A stretch of DNA of 64,000 bases from Legionella steelei (GTDB lineage: Bacteria > Pseudomonadota > Gammaproteobacteria > Legionellales > Legionellaceae). A program made the position numbers and the translations under genes. Within the stretch, counting starts at the first letter, position 1. Every line of letters begins with the position of its first letter. The stretch covers positions 1,201,958-1,265,957 of the forward strand of contig NZ_LNYY01000019.1 of NCBI RefSeq assembly GCF_001468005.1, written 5' to 3'. Below the pieces are notes generated by a model that saw nothing but the letters and a program-made list of their open reading frames with translations, did not search any database and was not told the origin of the DNA. Shown piece after piece: positions 1 to 8,967 of the stretch.

Positions 1-985
1 CTAACTTTAAGATATAATCATCTAATCGTCGAAATCGGGCTGCATTACGACGCCAGCGGCGATGTTCATGTACTAGAGTACCGGATGAATAAATTCCAGA
101 TTTGGCAAGCGATTTACTCACTGTAGACATGCCAGTGATCACGACGTCATCTGTCAAATGCACATATGCAGCAATACAACTGGCGCCACCAATAACACAA
201 TCTTCTCCAATTTGCGCATAAGCACCTATCGCAGCACACCCGGCAATGACCGTATTTTTCCCCACCAACACGTCATGCGCAACCTGGACCAAATTATCAA
301 TACAAACCCCTTCGCCCAAATAGGTATCGCCTAATGCACCTCTGTCAATTACAGTATTCGAACCTATGTGTACTTGGTCCGCGATAACAACAGCACCTGC
401 ATTAAAGCCTTGTTGCCAGTGTCCATGTTGTTTCAAATAATTAAATGGGGGAGCACCAATCACACAGCCGGAATTTATCACTACGTGGACTCCCAGCTGA
501 CAGCCTGAGTAAACCACAACATCATGCCCAATCTGACTGTTTTTACCGATATGTACCGATGATTCAATCACACTATTTGTACCGATTATTACTCCATCCG
601 CCAATTGCGTGTTTGCGCCAATTACACTATAAGCACCTATTGATACATTTTGGCCTAATTGAGCAGACTCATGAACTATGGCAGTAGAATCAATACCAGA
701 ATATGTAGGCCGAGAGTCTGATAAAAGTTGAGTCGCTTGCATCATTGCTTGCAAGGGATGAGAAACAACAATGCAGTTTCCCGGATATAAATGTTGATGT
801 TCTGCTTTCAGTAATACCGCACCAGCTGCTGTGTTATTTAGAATGTGGCGCAATGCAGAGTTATCATAATAGGCAATATCTTGGGCGGTGGCTCGTGCAA
901 GAGAAGCATAACAAAAAATGGCGTGATTGGCATTTCCATGCCACACGCCACCCAAATGACTCGCTAATTCTGCTAACGTCAGCAA
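1..985 (-). CDS. lpxD: UDP-3-O-acylglucosamine N-acyltransferase LpxD (C-terminus cut by window edge)
   Basis: Third step of lipid A synthesis: transfers a hydroxyacyl chain from ACP to the amine of UDP-3-O-acylglucosamine, in the cytoplasm. About 328 codons are visible. The N-terminal part (LTLAELASHLGG) is followed by a left-handed beta-helix of hexapeptide repeats. The catalytic-His region QVAHDVLVG is present, and the tail RRLDDYILKL runs off the left edge. There is no ATG at the front: a TAA lies just upstream in frame and the first usable codon is TTG at 985, giving M-L-T-L-A-E-L, which fits the family N-terminus. It starts 14 bp after the skp stop, so it belongs to the bamA-skp-lpxD run. 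Legionella often carry a second LpxD elsewhere, so this is the cluster copy. Confidence 0.93.
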   Translation of the reverse strand, partial: MLTLAELASHLGGVWHGNANHAIFCYASLARATAQDIAYYDNSALRHILNNTAAGAVLLKAEHQHLYPGNCIVVSHPLQAMMQATQLLSDSRPTYSGIDSTAIVHESAQLGQNVSIGAYSVIGANTQLADGVIIGTNSVIESSVHIGKNSQIGHDVVVYSGCQLGVHVVINSGCVIGAPPFNYLKQHGHWQQGFNAGAVVIADQVHIGSNTVIDRGALGDTYLGEGVCIDNLVQVAHDVLVGKNTVIAGCAAIGAYAQIGEDCVIGGASCIAAYVHLTDDVVITGMSTVSKSLAKSGIYSSGTLVHEHRRWRRNAARFRRLDDYILKL

Positions 986-999
986 TTTTGCATCGCCGA

Positions 1000-1500
1000 T
1001 TAGTTAATTGCTTTTACAACTTTATCAGTTACATCAAGAGTAGTTGCACTGAAAGGAGCTGCATCTTTTTGTACAATTAGATCGTACTTGTCATCTTTCG
1101 CAACTTTTGCAATTGCTGCACGAACTTTGGCATACAAACCTTCCATTGCTTCGTTATTTGCAGTGCTTAATTCTTGTTGATACTGCTGACCATCGCGCTC
1201 AAATTGTTGTTGTGCACTAACAATTTTTCTTTCAATATCTTTCTTTTGAGTCGCGCTCAGAATCGCACTATCACGTTTGAATTTTTCCATATCCGCTTTA
1301 ATGCCAGCTTCAACTGCAACAAGCTTATCACGACGTGGCTTAAACTCTTTCTCTAATTTCTTTTGGATTTCTTTTATTTGGCTTGAAGTCTGCATGATTT
1401 TTTGCAGGTCCACTACACCAATTTTTGCTGCATCAGCAAACGCGCTTGCGCCAAATACACTGAAAACAAAGGCCACTAAGACCAGACCTAACCGCTTCAT
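1000..1500 (-). CDS. skp: Periplasmic chaperone Skp/OmpH
   Basis: Periplasmic holdase that keeps unfolded outer-membrane proteins soluble on the way to BamA. The protein has 166 aa, the usual size. Residues 1-22 form a Sec signal peptide (MKRLGLVLVAFVFSVFGASAFA). The mature part is rich in Lys/Glu/Gln and strongly helical (about residues 35-125), matching the Skp tentacle hairpins. The start is supported by AGGAGA six bases before the ATG. It lies between bamA and lpxD on the same strand, the classic gamma-proteobacterial order, and only 14 bp separate it from lpxD. Confidence 0.95.
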   Translation of the reverse strand: MKRLGLVLVAFVFSVFGASAFADAAKIGVVDLQKIMQTSSQIKEIQKKLEKEFKPRRDKLVAVEAGIKADMEKFKRDSAILSATQKKDIERKIVSAQQQFERDGQQYQQELSTANNEAMEGLYAKVRAAIAKVAKDDKYDLIVQKDAAPFSATTLDVTDKVVKAIN

Positions 1501-1630
1501 AACTAATCTCCTAAATTAACGTGAGTTTCGACAAACTAAAGAGCATGATGCTAGCACAATTCCCAATAGGTTGCGATATATACAGCATGATTTTCGATAA
1601 TTTTGTAACAAATAGAAAATGCTCATCCCT

Positions 1631-1656
1631 CTTTTCTCCCAGCACAGGGAGAAAAG
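1631..1656. repeat. Perfect 10-bp inverted repeat between bamA and skp
   Basis: CTTTTCTCCC and GGGAGAAAAG flank a 6-base loop. No T-run follows on either strand, so it is not a typical terminator. Its flanks (ctcatccct... / aggagga) resemble the hairpin at 50151-50173, suggesting a small dispersed repeat; in an mRNA it could act as a stabilising or attenuating stem between bamA and skp. Confidence 0.6.
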
Positions 1657-1671
1657 GAGGAACAATATAAG

Positions 1672-3984
1672 TTAGAATCCTGAGGATAGAGCAAATTGGA
1701 AGAATTGCTTTTGATCGAATTGTTGAGGATTCAATGCCTTAGCTAAGCTAAATGCCAAAGGTCCAAATGGAGAACGCCATTCAAGCGAAAGACCCGCTGA
1801 ATACCTTAAAGGACCTTCATCTCGTCCAGTCAAAATAGGTAAGGTATTTACAGCAAATACGTTACCCGCATCAACAAAGGCGGTAGTTCGCACATTATCC
1901 CGGCTCAAAGGATAAGGCAATATAATTCCCGCAGTTCCACTGAGTAATAAGTTACCCCCCACAGAGTTACGGTAATTATCCAAGGGACCTAAAGAGTAAC
2001 TGTCATACCCGCGGACCTGACCTGGCTGCGCAGTACCCCCTGCATAATAGTTTTCAAAAAATGGCAATCCTTTATTATTAAAGGAGTTTCCGTAGCCAGC
2101 AAAACCTTGTAAGGAGAAAATCCAGCCTCGTGCTATAGGCTGATACATTCGGGCTTGATAAGATCCTTTGTAGTAAGACAAAGAACCTGAAGTCGCAGGC
2201 AAGGCAACTACCGCAGAAAGCTGCTGGTTAACTCCTCGTGTGGGATAAGGAAATTGATCATAACTGTTTCTATTCCATCCTGTAGATAACCGAATTTCCT
2301 GGAAATGGGTTCCATACATCTTCACAAAATTCTGGATGGGGATTACATAACCTACACTCTTGATTTCTACATCCTGATATCCATAACCCAATTGCCATCT
2401 ACTTGCTTCCCCAAGAGGAATACTGTAGTTCACATCACCACCAAAACGGTTGGAGTTGTAAGTACTGACATTAAGGTTTCTGGGATCAACGCGAGCATAA
2501 TAAAGGTTTAAGCCACGTCCTATACCTGTATCGGTATAAAATGGATTGTAATAATTTACGGTATAGTCTTGCCCCCATTTACTCGCAGTAAATGCAGCAC
2601 CCATGGAGCGTCCAGTACCCATAAAATTATGCTGATTTACTGAGGCATTTAATTGATATCCGTTAGTACCGTAACCAATGGAAGCACTTGCTTCAGCCGA
2701 AGGAGCTTCTTCAACGTTCACATCCAAATCCACTTGGTTATTTGCTTCTGGTACTGGATTCGTCTTGACATCAACATTTTTTAAATAGCCTAGTAAGCGC
2801 AATTGTCTTTCAGATTCTTTAATATTGTGCAGCGATAATAATCCACCCTCATCTTGACGAATTACACTTCGCAATACGTAATCACTGGTTTTTGTATTAC
2901 CATGAAACTTAATACGACGGACATAAACATGTCGACCAGGCTGTACTATAAATGCAATGAATACGGTCTTATTATTTTCATCGATTTGGGGTTCTGCATT
3001 AATTGCAGGGAACCCATAGCCTATATCACCTAAAGCCAAACCAATGGCTGAAATTGAATCAGTTACTTTCTTACGCGAAAAAACAGCACCTTTTTTGACT
3101 TGTATTAATGAATTAATTTTCTCAGGCGGTAACATCGGTTTCCCCACTACTTTGTAGCCTGAGAAATGATATTGAGGCCCTTCTTCAATATGAACATTAA
3201 TATAAACATCTTTTCTATCTGGCGACAGTAATACCTGCGATGAGACGATTTTAAACTTCAAATACCCTCTATCCAGGTAAAAAGAACGCAATGCTTCTAA
3301 AGACGCATCCATACCTGACTTTGAGTACTGATCTTTTTTAGTAAAATAGGTAAAGATACCTGATTTTGATAGTGTAAACTCTGGCAATAATTCATTGGTG
3401 GTAAAATCATGATTGCCGATTATTTTGATTTGTTTAATTCGAGAAACACGACCCTCAGAAATATTAATAGTAATACCAACTCTATTATCAGTGAGTGGAC
3501 TAACTCGAGTATCGATACGTGCGTTATATTTTCCTCTGGCGTTATATGCTTGTTTTAGTTCTTTTTCTAAACGTTCCAAAGTAGATGTTTGAAATACGCG
3601 ACCTTTAACTAAGCCCATTTCTTTAAGAAATTCTTTCATTTTGTCGCTAGGAATTTCTTTATTTCCTACCACACTAATTGAACCTATAGTTGCTCTTTCA
3701 ACCACATTAACAATTAAAGTATTACCTTGGCGTTCTAATGAAACGGACTGAAAAAAACCGGTATCATAAAGGGTGCGAATAATTTCAGCAGTTGATTCAG
3801 GGCCGACCTCTTCACCAACCTGGACAGGTATATAATTGAGTACTGTTCCGGTTGAAACACGTTGCAAGCCTGTAACTTTAATATTGCGAACGACAAAAGT
3901 ATCTGCTGCTATTGTTTGTGAAGACCAAGCGATGAGCGAGGAACAACAAACACCTAATATAAACTTACTACTGATTTTTTTCAT
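1672..3984 (-). CDS. bamA: Outer membrane protein assembly factor BamA
   Basis: Central Omp85 subunit of the BAM complex, which inserts beta-barrel proteins into the outer membrane. The protein has 770 aa from the chosen ATG. A signal peptide (MKKISSKFILGVCCSSLIAW, cleaved near AA-DTF) is followed by five POTRA domains (about residues 25-415) and a 16-strand barrel ending in the expected C-terminal Phe (ALSSGF). The barrel contains a VRGYDSYSLGP loop of the conserved VRGF/Y type. An upstream in-frame extension of 13 residues (MSSSTRSTGRKII) is rejected because it would bury the signal peptide. rseP lies upstream and skp downstream on the same strand. Confidence 0.96.
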   Translation of the reverse strand: MKKISSKFILGVCCSSLIAWSSQTIAADTFVVRNIKVTGLQRVSTGTVLNYIPVQVGEEVGPESTAEIIRTLYDTGFFQSVSLERQGNTLIVNVVERATIGSISVVGNKEIPSDKMKEFLKEMGLVKGRVFQTSTLERLEKELKQAYNARGKYNARIDTRVSPLTDNRVGITINISEGRVSRIKQIKIIGNHDFTTNELLPEFTLSKSGIFTYFTKKDQYSKSGMDASLEALRSFYLDRGYLKFKIVSSQVLLSPDRKDVYINVHIEEGPQYHFSGYKVVGKPMLPPEKINSLIQVKKGAVFSRKKVTDSISAIGLALGDIGYGFPAINAEPQIDENNKTVFIAFIVQPGRHVYVRRIKFHGNTKTSDYVLRSVIRQDEGGLLSLHNIKESERQLRLLGYLKNVDVKTNPVPEANNQVDLDVNVEEAPSAEASASIGYGTNGYQLNASVNQHNFMGTGRSMGAAFTASKWGQDYTVNYYNPFYTDTGIGRGLNLYYARVDPRNLNVSTYNSNRFGGDVNYSIPLGEASRWQLGYGYQDVEIKSVGYVIPIQNFVKMYGTHFQEIRLSTGWNRNSYDQFPYPTRGVNQQLSAVVALPATSGSLSYYKGSYQARMYQPIARGWIFSLQGFAGYGNSFNNKGLPFFENYYAGGTAQPGQVRGYDSYSLGPLDNYRNSVGGNLLLSGTAGIILPYPLSRDNVRTTAFVDAGNVFAVNTLPILTGRDEGPLRYSAGLSLEWRSPFGPLAFSLAKALNPQQFDQKQFFQFALSSGF

Positions 3985-4135
3985 TATTATTTTACGCCCA
4001 GTACTACGTGTACTACTACTCAAATTCGGTACACTGAAAATTGAACCACTTTTTATAGGAAGTAGAAACTACTGTCAAGTTTTTGTTCCCTGACTTTGCC
4101 AATACTTTGCGATTAAAGTCTGATTAATTTTCCTA

Positions 4136-5488
4136 CTATCCTGTTAGTCTTGACAGATCATTTGTTAACGCGATAAACATCAGCGCGGCTAATAGCAATA
4201 GACCTAAATAGGCTCCTGCTGATTTTAAACTATCAGATAAAGGTTTACGTCGAATTGCTTCCAAAAGGTAATACAACAAGTGCCCGCCATCCAGCATTGG
4301 AATAGGTAGTAAATTTAATGCCCCTAAGCTAATACTTACTAAGGCAAGGAAAAATAAATAAGAAGTTAACCCACTACGTCCCGAATCCCCGGCGCCCTGG
4401 GCAATACCCACTGGACCACTAATACTATTTAATCCTAATTTACCAGTAACTAACCTACCCATTAAAGTAAATGTAGTGGCGGTCAGTTGTACCGTTTGCT
4501 TTAATGCTGTAGGTACCGCAGTTAAAGGATCCTGTCTCTCTAAACGTAACCAATGTGCCGGCCATTTGACCTTTTGTGAGCGAACTCCAATAAACCCTTC
4601 AATCTTGCCTTTATTGTCCTGGCTGCCAGTTTGTACTACAACATTTTGTATACTTCCTGCTCTTTTAATCGATAAAGTTAATTGTTTATCAGGACGAGCT
4701 TTTACGTAGTCCACTAAAAACAACCAATCATTAAAAGGTGTTCCATCTACACTTAATATTTTATCGCCATTTTCTAGTCCTGCTTTCGCTGCTGGAGAAT
4801 CAGGAACTATCTCACCAACAATAGGAGGAATTGAAGGAATAAATGGCTGAATTCCAAGGCTACCTAGCGGATCAGGCTTTTTGCTGTCTATTTGCCAATG
4901 AGTCAACGGTAAAAATATCTGTCGTTCTTGTCCATTAACCAAAGATTTTATTGTTAGCTGAATTGTTTCATTAGAGCCAACCAGAGGCATGAGTGCGTAC
5001 TGAAAATCACGCCAACTATTTATCTTAGTATGATCCAATGCAATAATTTCTTCTTGTGCATTTAATCCAGCTTGTGCTGCGATACTATTGGGTTTCACTG
5101 ATTCGATCATTGGCGCTAACGATTGTATCCCAATAACCAAGACTAACCATAAAGCAACAAAAGCAAAAATGAAATTGAAAAAAGGACCTGCAAGTACAAT
5201 TGCAGTCCTTTTCCAAAGCGATTGATTATTAAAAGCTAAATGACGTTCCTTTTCGTCTACATCACCTTCAGACTCGTCAAGCATTTTGACATAGCCACCC
5301 AGAGGAAATAAAGACCAGGCGTATTCTGTTCCTTTTTTATCACGCCAATGCGCTAAAATAGGACCAAAACCAAAAGAAAAACGCAGTACTTTAACACCAC
5401 ACCAACGCGCTACTTGAAAATGACCATACTCATGTACCGTAACTAACAAGACCAACGCCAAAAGAAAATACAGCAATGTTGAAAGCAT
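4136..5488 (-). CDS. rseP: Site-2 intramembrane metalloprotease RseP (EcfE)
   Basis: Inner-membrane zinc protease that cleaves anti-sigma factors such as RseA within the membrane and removes leftover signal peptides. The protein has 450 aa. The HExxH motif is HEYGH at residues 19-23 in the first membrane helix. Two tandem PDZ regions follow (about 105-190 and 200-290). The second active-site segment contains NLLPIPMLDGGHLLYY, supplying the third zinc ligand Asp, and the C-terminus is hydrophobic. AGGA precedes the ATG. The gene usually sits after dxr and before bamA; here dxr is missing and cdsA lies 151 bp upstream. Confidence 0.96.
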   Translation of the reverse strand: MLSTLLYFLLALVLLVTVHEYGHFQVARWCGVKVLRFSFGFGPILAHWRDKKGTEYAWSLFPLGGYVKMLDESEGDVDEKERHLAFNNQSLWKRTAIVLAGPFFNFIFAFVALWLVLVIGIQSLAPMIESVKPNSIAAQAGLNAQEEIIALDHTKINSWRDFQYALMPLVGSNETIQLTIKSLVNGQERQIFLPLTHWQIDSKKPDPLGSLGIQPFIPSIPPIVGEIVPDSPAAKAGLENGDKILSVDGTPFNDWLFLVDYVKARPDKQLTLSIKRAGSIQNVVVQTGSQDNKGKIEGFIGVRSQKVKWPAHWLRLERQDPLTAVPTALKQTVQLTATTFTLMGRLVTGKLGLNSISGPVGIAQGAGDSGRSGLTSYLFFLALVSISLGALNLLPIPMLDGGHLLYYLLEAIRRKPLSDSLKSAGAYLGLLLLAALMFIALTNDLSRLTG

Positions 5489-5639
5489 AGTACTATCCTA
5501 AATTAAAGTATATCCTCGAGAATACCATCCCAAATTCGCCGAAACCCAGGTAAAAAGAGCCTTTCTTGCGATGCACGCTTGCAAAACATTTTTGATTGAT
5601 TTTCACAAGCGTACTCTATGGACCCCTTTAATTCGAGAA

Positions 5640-6422
5640 TTACCAAGTTAGTCCGAAATAAAATACAGGTAACGCCGCAATTAAACTATCTAAACGGTCT
5701 AAAATACCACCATGACCAGGAATAAGAGCGCCTGTATCTTTTAAATGACAACGACGTTTCAATATACTGATGAATAAATCACCAAAGATCGCAATAATTA
5801 TAGTACATAAGGCTAAAATGAACCAATGCGCCATAGCGTCCGGTTTAAAATAGCTATAGCCAACCCACGCAATCAGCATAGACAGAATAAGGCCACCAAT
5901 AACACCCTCCCAAGATTTTCCTGGGCTGACCTGAGGAATTAATTTATGCTTCCCCATCAGTTTACCGCTAAGATAAGCGCCTGTGTCTGAGACCCAGATT
6001 AAAAACAGCAAATAAACGAGCAATGCTTTACCATTAGGCAAGTTATATAAGTGAATCAAGCTTTGAACGAATAGCGGTAGCAACAGAAAACAAACAACTC
6101 CTACGATGACCGGATAGCCCCAATATTTTTGTGAACCAGGAAAACTGAGGATAGCCAGTATATTTAGACCCCAAATAATTAGTCCAAGAACCAACCAATA
6201 AGAAAAAACATAGCCACAAGCCCACAAACCCAAGATCATCACTACAAGAAATCCGGCTTGTAGCCCCCAATTCTTCAATGGAATTAATTGCACACATTCT
6301 CTACATGAAGCAAGAAAAACAAGTAAAACAATTCCTGCCAAAAGCCACTGATTACCATAAAAAATAAGCCATAAAACCAAGGGCACTAAAATCAGTGTTG
6401 TAATCAAGCGTTGCAAGAACAT
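5640..6422 (-). CDS. cdsA: Phosphatidate cytidylyltransferase CdsA
   Basis: Makes CDP-diacylglycerol from phosphatidic acid and CTP, the precursor of all major phospholipids, including those made by pssA at 25.4 kb. The protein has 260 aa with about seven to eight membrane helices. The C-terminal family signature is clear: S-x-x-K-R-x4-KD, followed by PGHGGILDRLDS. AAGGGA lies five bases before the ATG. It sits downstream of uppS (120 bp) on the same strand. Standard clusters have dxr between cdsA and rseP; here there is only 151 bp of non-coding DNA. Confidence 0.95.
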   Translation of the reverse strand: MFLQRLITTLILVPLVLWLIFYGNQWLLAGIVLLVFLASCRECVQLIPLKNWGLQAGFLVVMILGLWACGYVFSYWLVLGLIIWGLNILAILSFPGSQKYWGYPVIVGVVCFLLLPLFVQSLIHLYNLPNGKALLVYLLFLIWVSDTGAYLSGKLMGKHKLIPQVSPGKSWEGVIGGLILSMLIAWVGYSYFKPDAMAHWFILALCTIIIAIFGDLFISILKRRCHLKDTGALIPGHGGILDRLDSLIAALPVFYFGLTW

Positions 6423-6542
6423 AATGTTCCCTTATGTTTGGGGCCTATTTACATGTCTTCGCTCTTGGCCAACTGTCTTGATTTTCTGAAAATTCAGACG
6501 TTTTGCTCATCTTAGCGAAATGTAAACAGACACTAGAGTTAA

Positions 6543-7250
6543 TTAAGAAATTTGCCCAAATCTTCTTTTCCTTTTATTAAAGGAAGCTAATGCCAATTCA
6601 AGCTCCTGCTCACCAAAATCGGGCCAATGTACTTCACTAAAATAAAGCTCTGTATATGCAAGCTGCCAAAGGAAAAAATTACTAATTCGCAATTCACCAC
6701 TAGTACGAATAAATAAATCAGGTTCGGGCAACCCATCTGTATCCAGATAATGGGCAAAATTGGTTTCATTGATATCATCTATTGCCAACTCACCGTTTAG
6801 GACGGCTTTGGTTATTTTTTTTGCAGCGTTTACCAAGTCCCACTTACCACCATAATTAACAACCACATTCAAAATTAATTGTTCATTATTTGCCGTCAAA
6901 AGCTCTGCTTCTCGCATTTGTTGTTGCAACAGTGGTGAGAGCAAACTACGGTCTCCCGTAAATCGCATACGTATTCCATGCTGATTTAACTCAGCGAGCT
7001 CCTTTCGTAAGGACTCTAGGAATAATTCCATTAAAAAATTAACTTCCTCAGAAGGCCGAGACCAGTTTTCCGAGCTGAACGCAAATAAACTAAGACAAGG
7101 AATTCTTTTGGTCATGCAGCATCGAATCATTTTTTTTACTGATTCAACACCTGCTTTATGACCTTCAATACGTGCTAATCCTCTACTTTCAGCCCAACGA
7201 CCATTTCCATCCATAATAATGGCAACATGCTGAGGAATTTTTTGTTCCAA
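6543..7250 (-). CDS. uppS: Undecaprenyl diphosphate synthase UppS
   Basis: Cis-prenyltransferase that extends FPP to C55-PP, the lipid carrier for peptidoglycan and surface polysaccharides. The protein has 235 aa. It carries the pyrophosphate-binding motif [14 protein letters not shown] near the N-terminus, the [11 protein letters not shown] segment, and the [15 protein letters not shown] and AYTELYF motifs at the C-terminus. The start is TTG at 7250 preceded by GGAAGAG; no in-frame ATG lies before the catalytic Asp motif except the ATG inside it. First gene of the envelope cluster, divergent from gpmI. Confidence 0.94.
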   Translation of the reverse strand: MEQKIPQHVAIIMDGNGRWAESRGLARIEGHKAGVESVKKMIRCCMTKRIPCLSLFAFSSENWSRPSEEVNFLMELFLESLRKELAELNQHGIRMRFTGDRSLLSPLLQQQMREAELLTANNEQLILNVVVNYGGKWDLVNAAKKITKAVLNGELAIDDINETNFAHYLDTDGLPEPDLFIRTSGELRISNFFLWQLAYTELYFSEVHWPDFGEQELELALASFNKRKRRFGQIS

Positions 7251-7356
7251 AACTTACTCTTCCCAATCAAATAAATGGTGCATAGTCTAACCTCTTTAAT
7301 ACAAAAATGTCACTACTGAGAGGCAGAACAGCATAAAAGAAGTCCTGAGAATACAT

Positions 7357-7385
7357 TTCGAAATACTTATTAAGTAAGGTATAAT
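7357..7385 (+). promoter_or_regulatory. Candidate sigma-70 promoter of gpmI
   Basis: TATAAT at 7380-7385 is a perfect -10 box, 17 bp downstream of a weak -35 (TTCGAA, 7357-7362). It lies in the 175-bp divergent region between uppS and gpmI. The spacer contains a short palindrome, TACTT-ATT-AAGTA. The promoter for uppS on the other strand is not obvious. Confidence 0.45.
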
Positions 7386-7425
7386 TTTCCGCACTAAATT
7401 TAGATTGTGTTCCATGGAGAATTGC

Positions 7426-8967
7426 ATGCCAAAAAAAGCACCCTTGTTGCTCATGATCTTAGATGGCTGGGGATATAACAAAAATAATAAATATAATGCG
7501 ATTGCCCAGGCCAACACACCACAATGGGATGAATGGTGGGCAAACTGTCCCCATATTCTTTTACACGCCTCCGGATTTGCCGTTGGTTTACCTGATGAAC
7601 AAATGGGTAATTCAGAAGTTGGACACATGCATATAGGGGCAGGTAGAGTCATACAACAAGATTTTACTCGCATCAACGAAAGCATAAAAAATGGGACGTT
7701 TGCTAATACCCCCGTTTTCCATGAAGTACTAGCTACATTAGAAAAAACCGGGAAATCATTGCACATTATGGGTCTGTTTTCTCCCGGAGGTGTGCATAGC
7801 CACGAACAACACCTATTTGCCTTACTTGATTTATGTGCACAACAACAATTCACTTCTGTGTATTTGCACCTATTTTTGGATGGGCGAGACACGCCACCAC
7901 AAAGCGTCTTACACAGTTTAGAACGTCTCAATACAGAATTAAAAATACACCCTGTGGCCCGCATTTGCTCAATTAGCGGGCGCTATTATGCAATGGACCG
8001 CGATAATCGTTGGGAAAGAATCGAACCTGTCTATACCTTATTAACTCAAGGATACTCCCAACATCTTTTTCAAGATGCAGAAACCGCAATAAAGTCTTAC
8101 TATCAACAAAATCTGTCTGATGAATTCATACCTCCTACACTCATAGGTGAAAAGAAAACGATAGAAGACGGAGATGCTGTTTTATTCTTTAATTTTCGCG
8201 CAGACAGAGCACGACAATTAACTAGTGCTTTTATTGATCCGACATTTAAACAATTTAACCGCACAGTACAACCGCAATTATCTTATTTTATCAGCATGAC
8301 CCAATATGATAAAAATTTACCAACTACCCAAGCGTTTCCACCGATTTCTTTAAATAATACCTTAGGTGAAGTTCTTGCAAACCATGGCTTAAATCAATTA
8401 CGCATTGCAGAAACAGAAAAATATGCCCATGTCACTTTCTTTTTCAATGGCGGGAATGAAAATGTTTTTCCGAATGAAGAGCGAATTCTCATTCCTTCTC
8501 CTAAAGTCGCGACCTATGATTTGCAACCAGAAATGAGCGCCCCCGAATTAACGGAATGCTTAGTCGAAGCAATTAACAGCAAAGCCTATGATGTCATTAT
8601 TTGCAATTATGCCAATGCCGATATGGTAGGACACAGTGGAGATTTTCAGGCTACAATTCGCGCTATAGAGTGCCTTGATCAATGCATGAGTAAAGTATGG
8701 GCAGCCTTAGCCAAACAAGAAGGTAAACTACTCATTACAGCGGATCATGGTAATGCGGAAGAAATGTTTGACGAAACAACGCATCAAGCACATACTGCCC
8801 ATACAAGTGAACCTGTACCATTAGTATATGTTGGCGGTCATTGGCATTTCACTTGTAATGAAGGAAACTTAATTGATATTGCACCAACTATGTTGGCCTT
8901 GCTTGGAATTACTCCTCCAGTTGAAATGACAGGACATCAATTGTTAGAAAAAAATACTCATGAATAA
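7426..8967 (+). CDS. gpmI: 2,3-bisphosphoglycerate-independent phosphoglycerate mutase
   Basis: Interconverts 3- and 2-phosphoglycerate in glycolysis and gluconeogenesis using two manganese ions. From the chosen ATG the product is 513 aa, the usual length. Alkaline-phosphatase-superfamily motifs are visible: LMILDGWG at the N-terminus, the phospho-Ser segment GNSEVGHMHIGAGR, NYANADMVGHSGDF, ITADHGNAEEM and HTAHTSEPVP. The ORF can be extended upstream to TTG 7405 or ATG 7414, but GGAGA six bases before ATG 7426 and the family N-terminus favour 7426. Its end overlaps the next gene by 8 bp, the conserved gpmI-envC arrangement. Confidence 0.95.
   Translation: MPKKAPLLLMILDGWGYNKNNKYNAIAQANTPQWDEWWANCPHILLHASGFAVGLPDEQMGNSEVGHMHIGAGRVIQQDFTRINESIKNGTFANTPVFHEVLATLEKTGKSLHIMGLFSPGGVHSHEQHLFALLDLCAQQQFTSVYLHLFLDGRDTPPQSVLHSLERLNTELKIHPVARICSISGRYYAMDRDNRWERIEPVYTLLTQGYSQHLFQDAETAIKSYYQQNLSDEFIPPTLIGEKKTIEDGDAVLFFNFRADRARQLTSAFIDPTFKQFNRTVQPQLSYFISMTQYDKNLPTTQAFPPISLNNTLGEVLANHGLNQLRIAETEKYAHVTFFFNGGNENVFPNEERILIPSPKVATYDLQPEMSAPELTECLVEAINSKAYDVIICNYANADMVGHSGDFQATIRAIECLDQCMSKVWAALAKQEGKLLITADHGNAEEMFDETTHQAHTAHTSEPVPLVYVGGHWHFTCNEGNLIDIAPTMLALLGITPPVEMTGHQLLEKNTHE

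Noticed and set aside
445-1080. Plus-strand ORFs of 80 and 111 codons
   Set aside because: They are antisense to lpxD, whose translation is an unmistakable hexapeptide-repeat protein.
7296-7964. Minus-strand Cys-rich ORF of 222 codons
   Set aside because: It is antisense to gpmI and has biased, non-protein-like composition.
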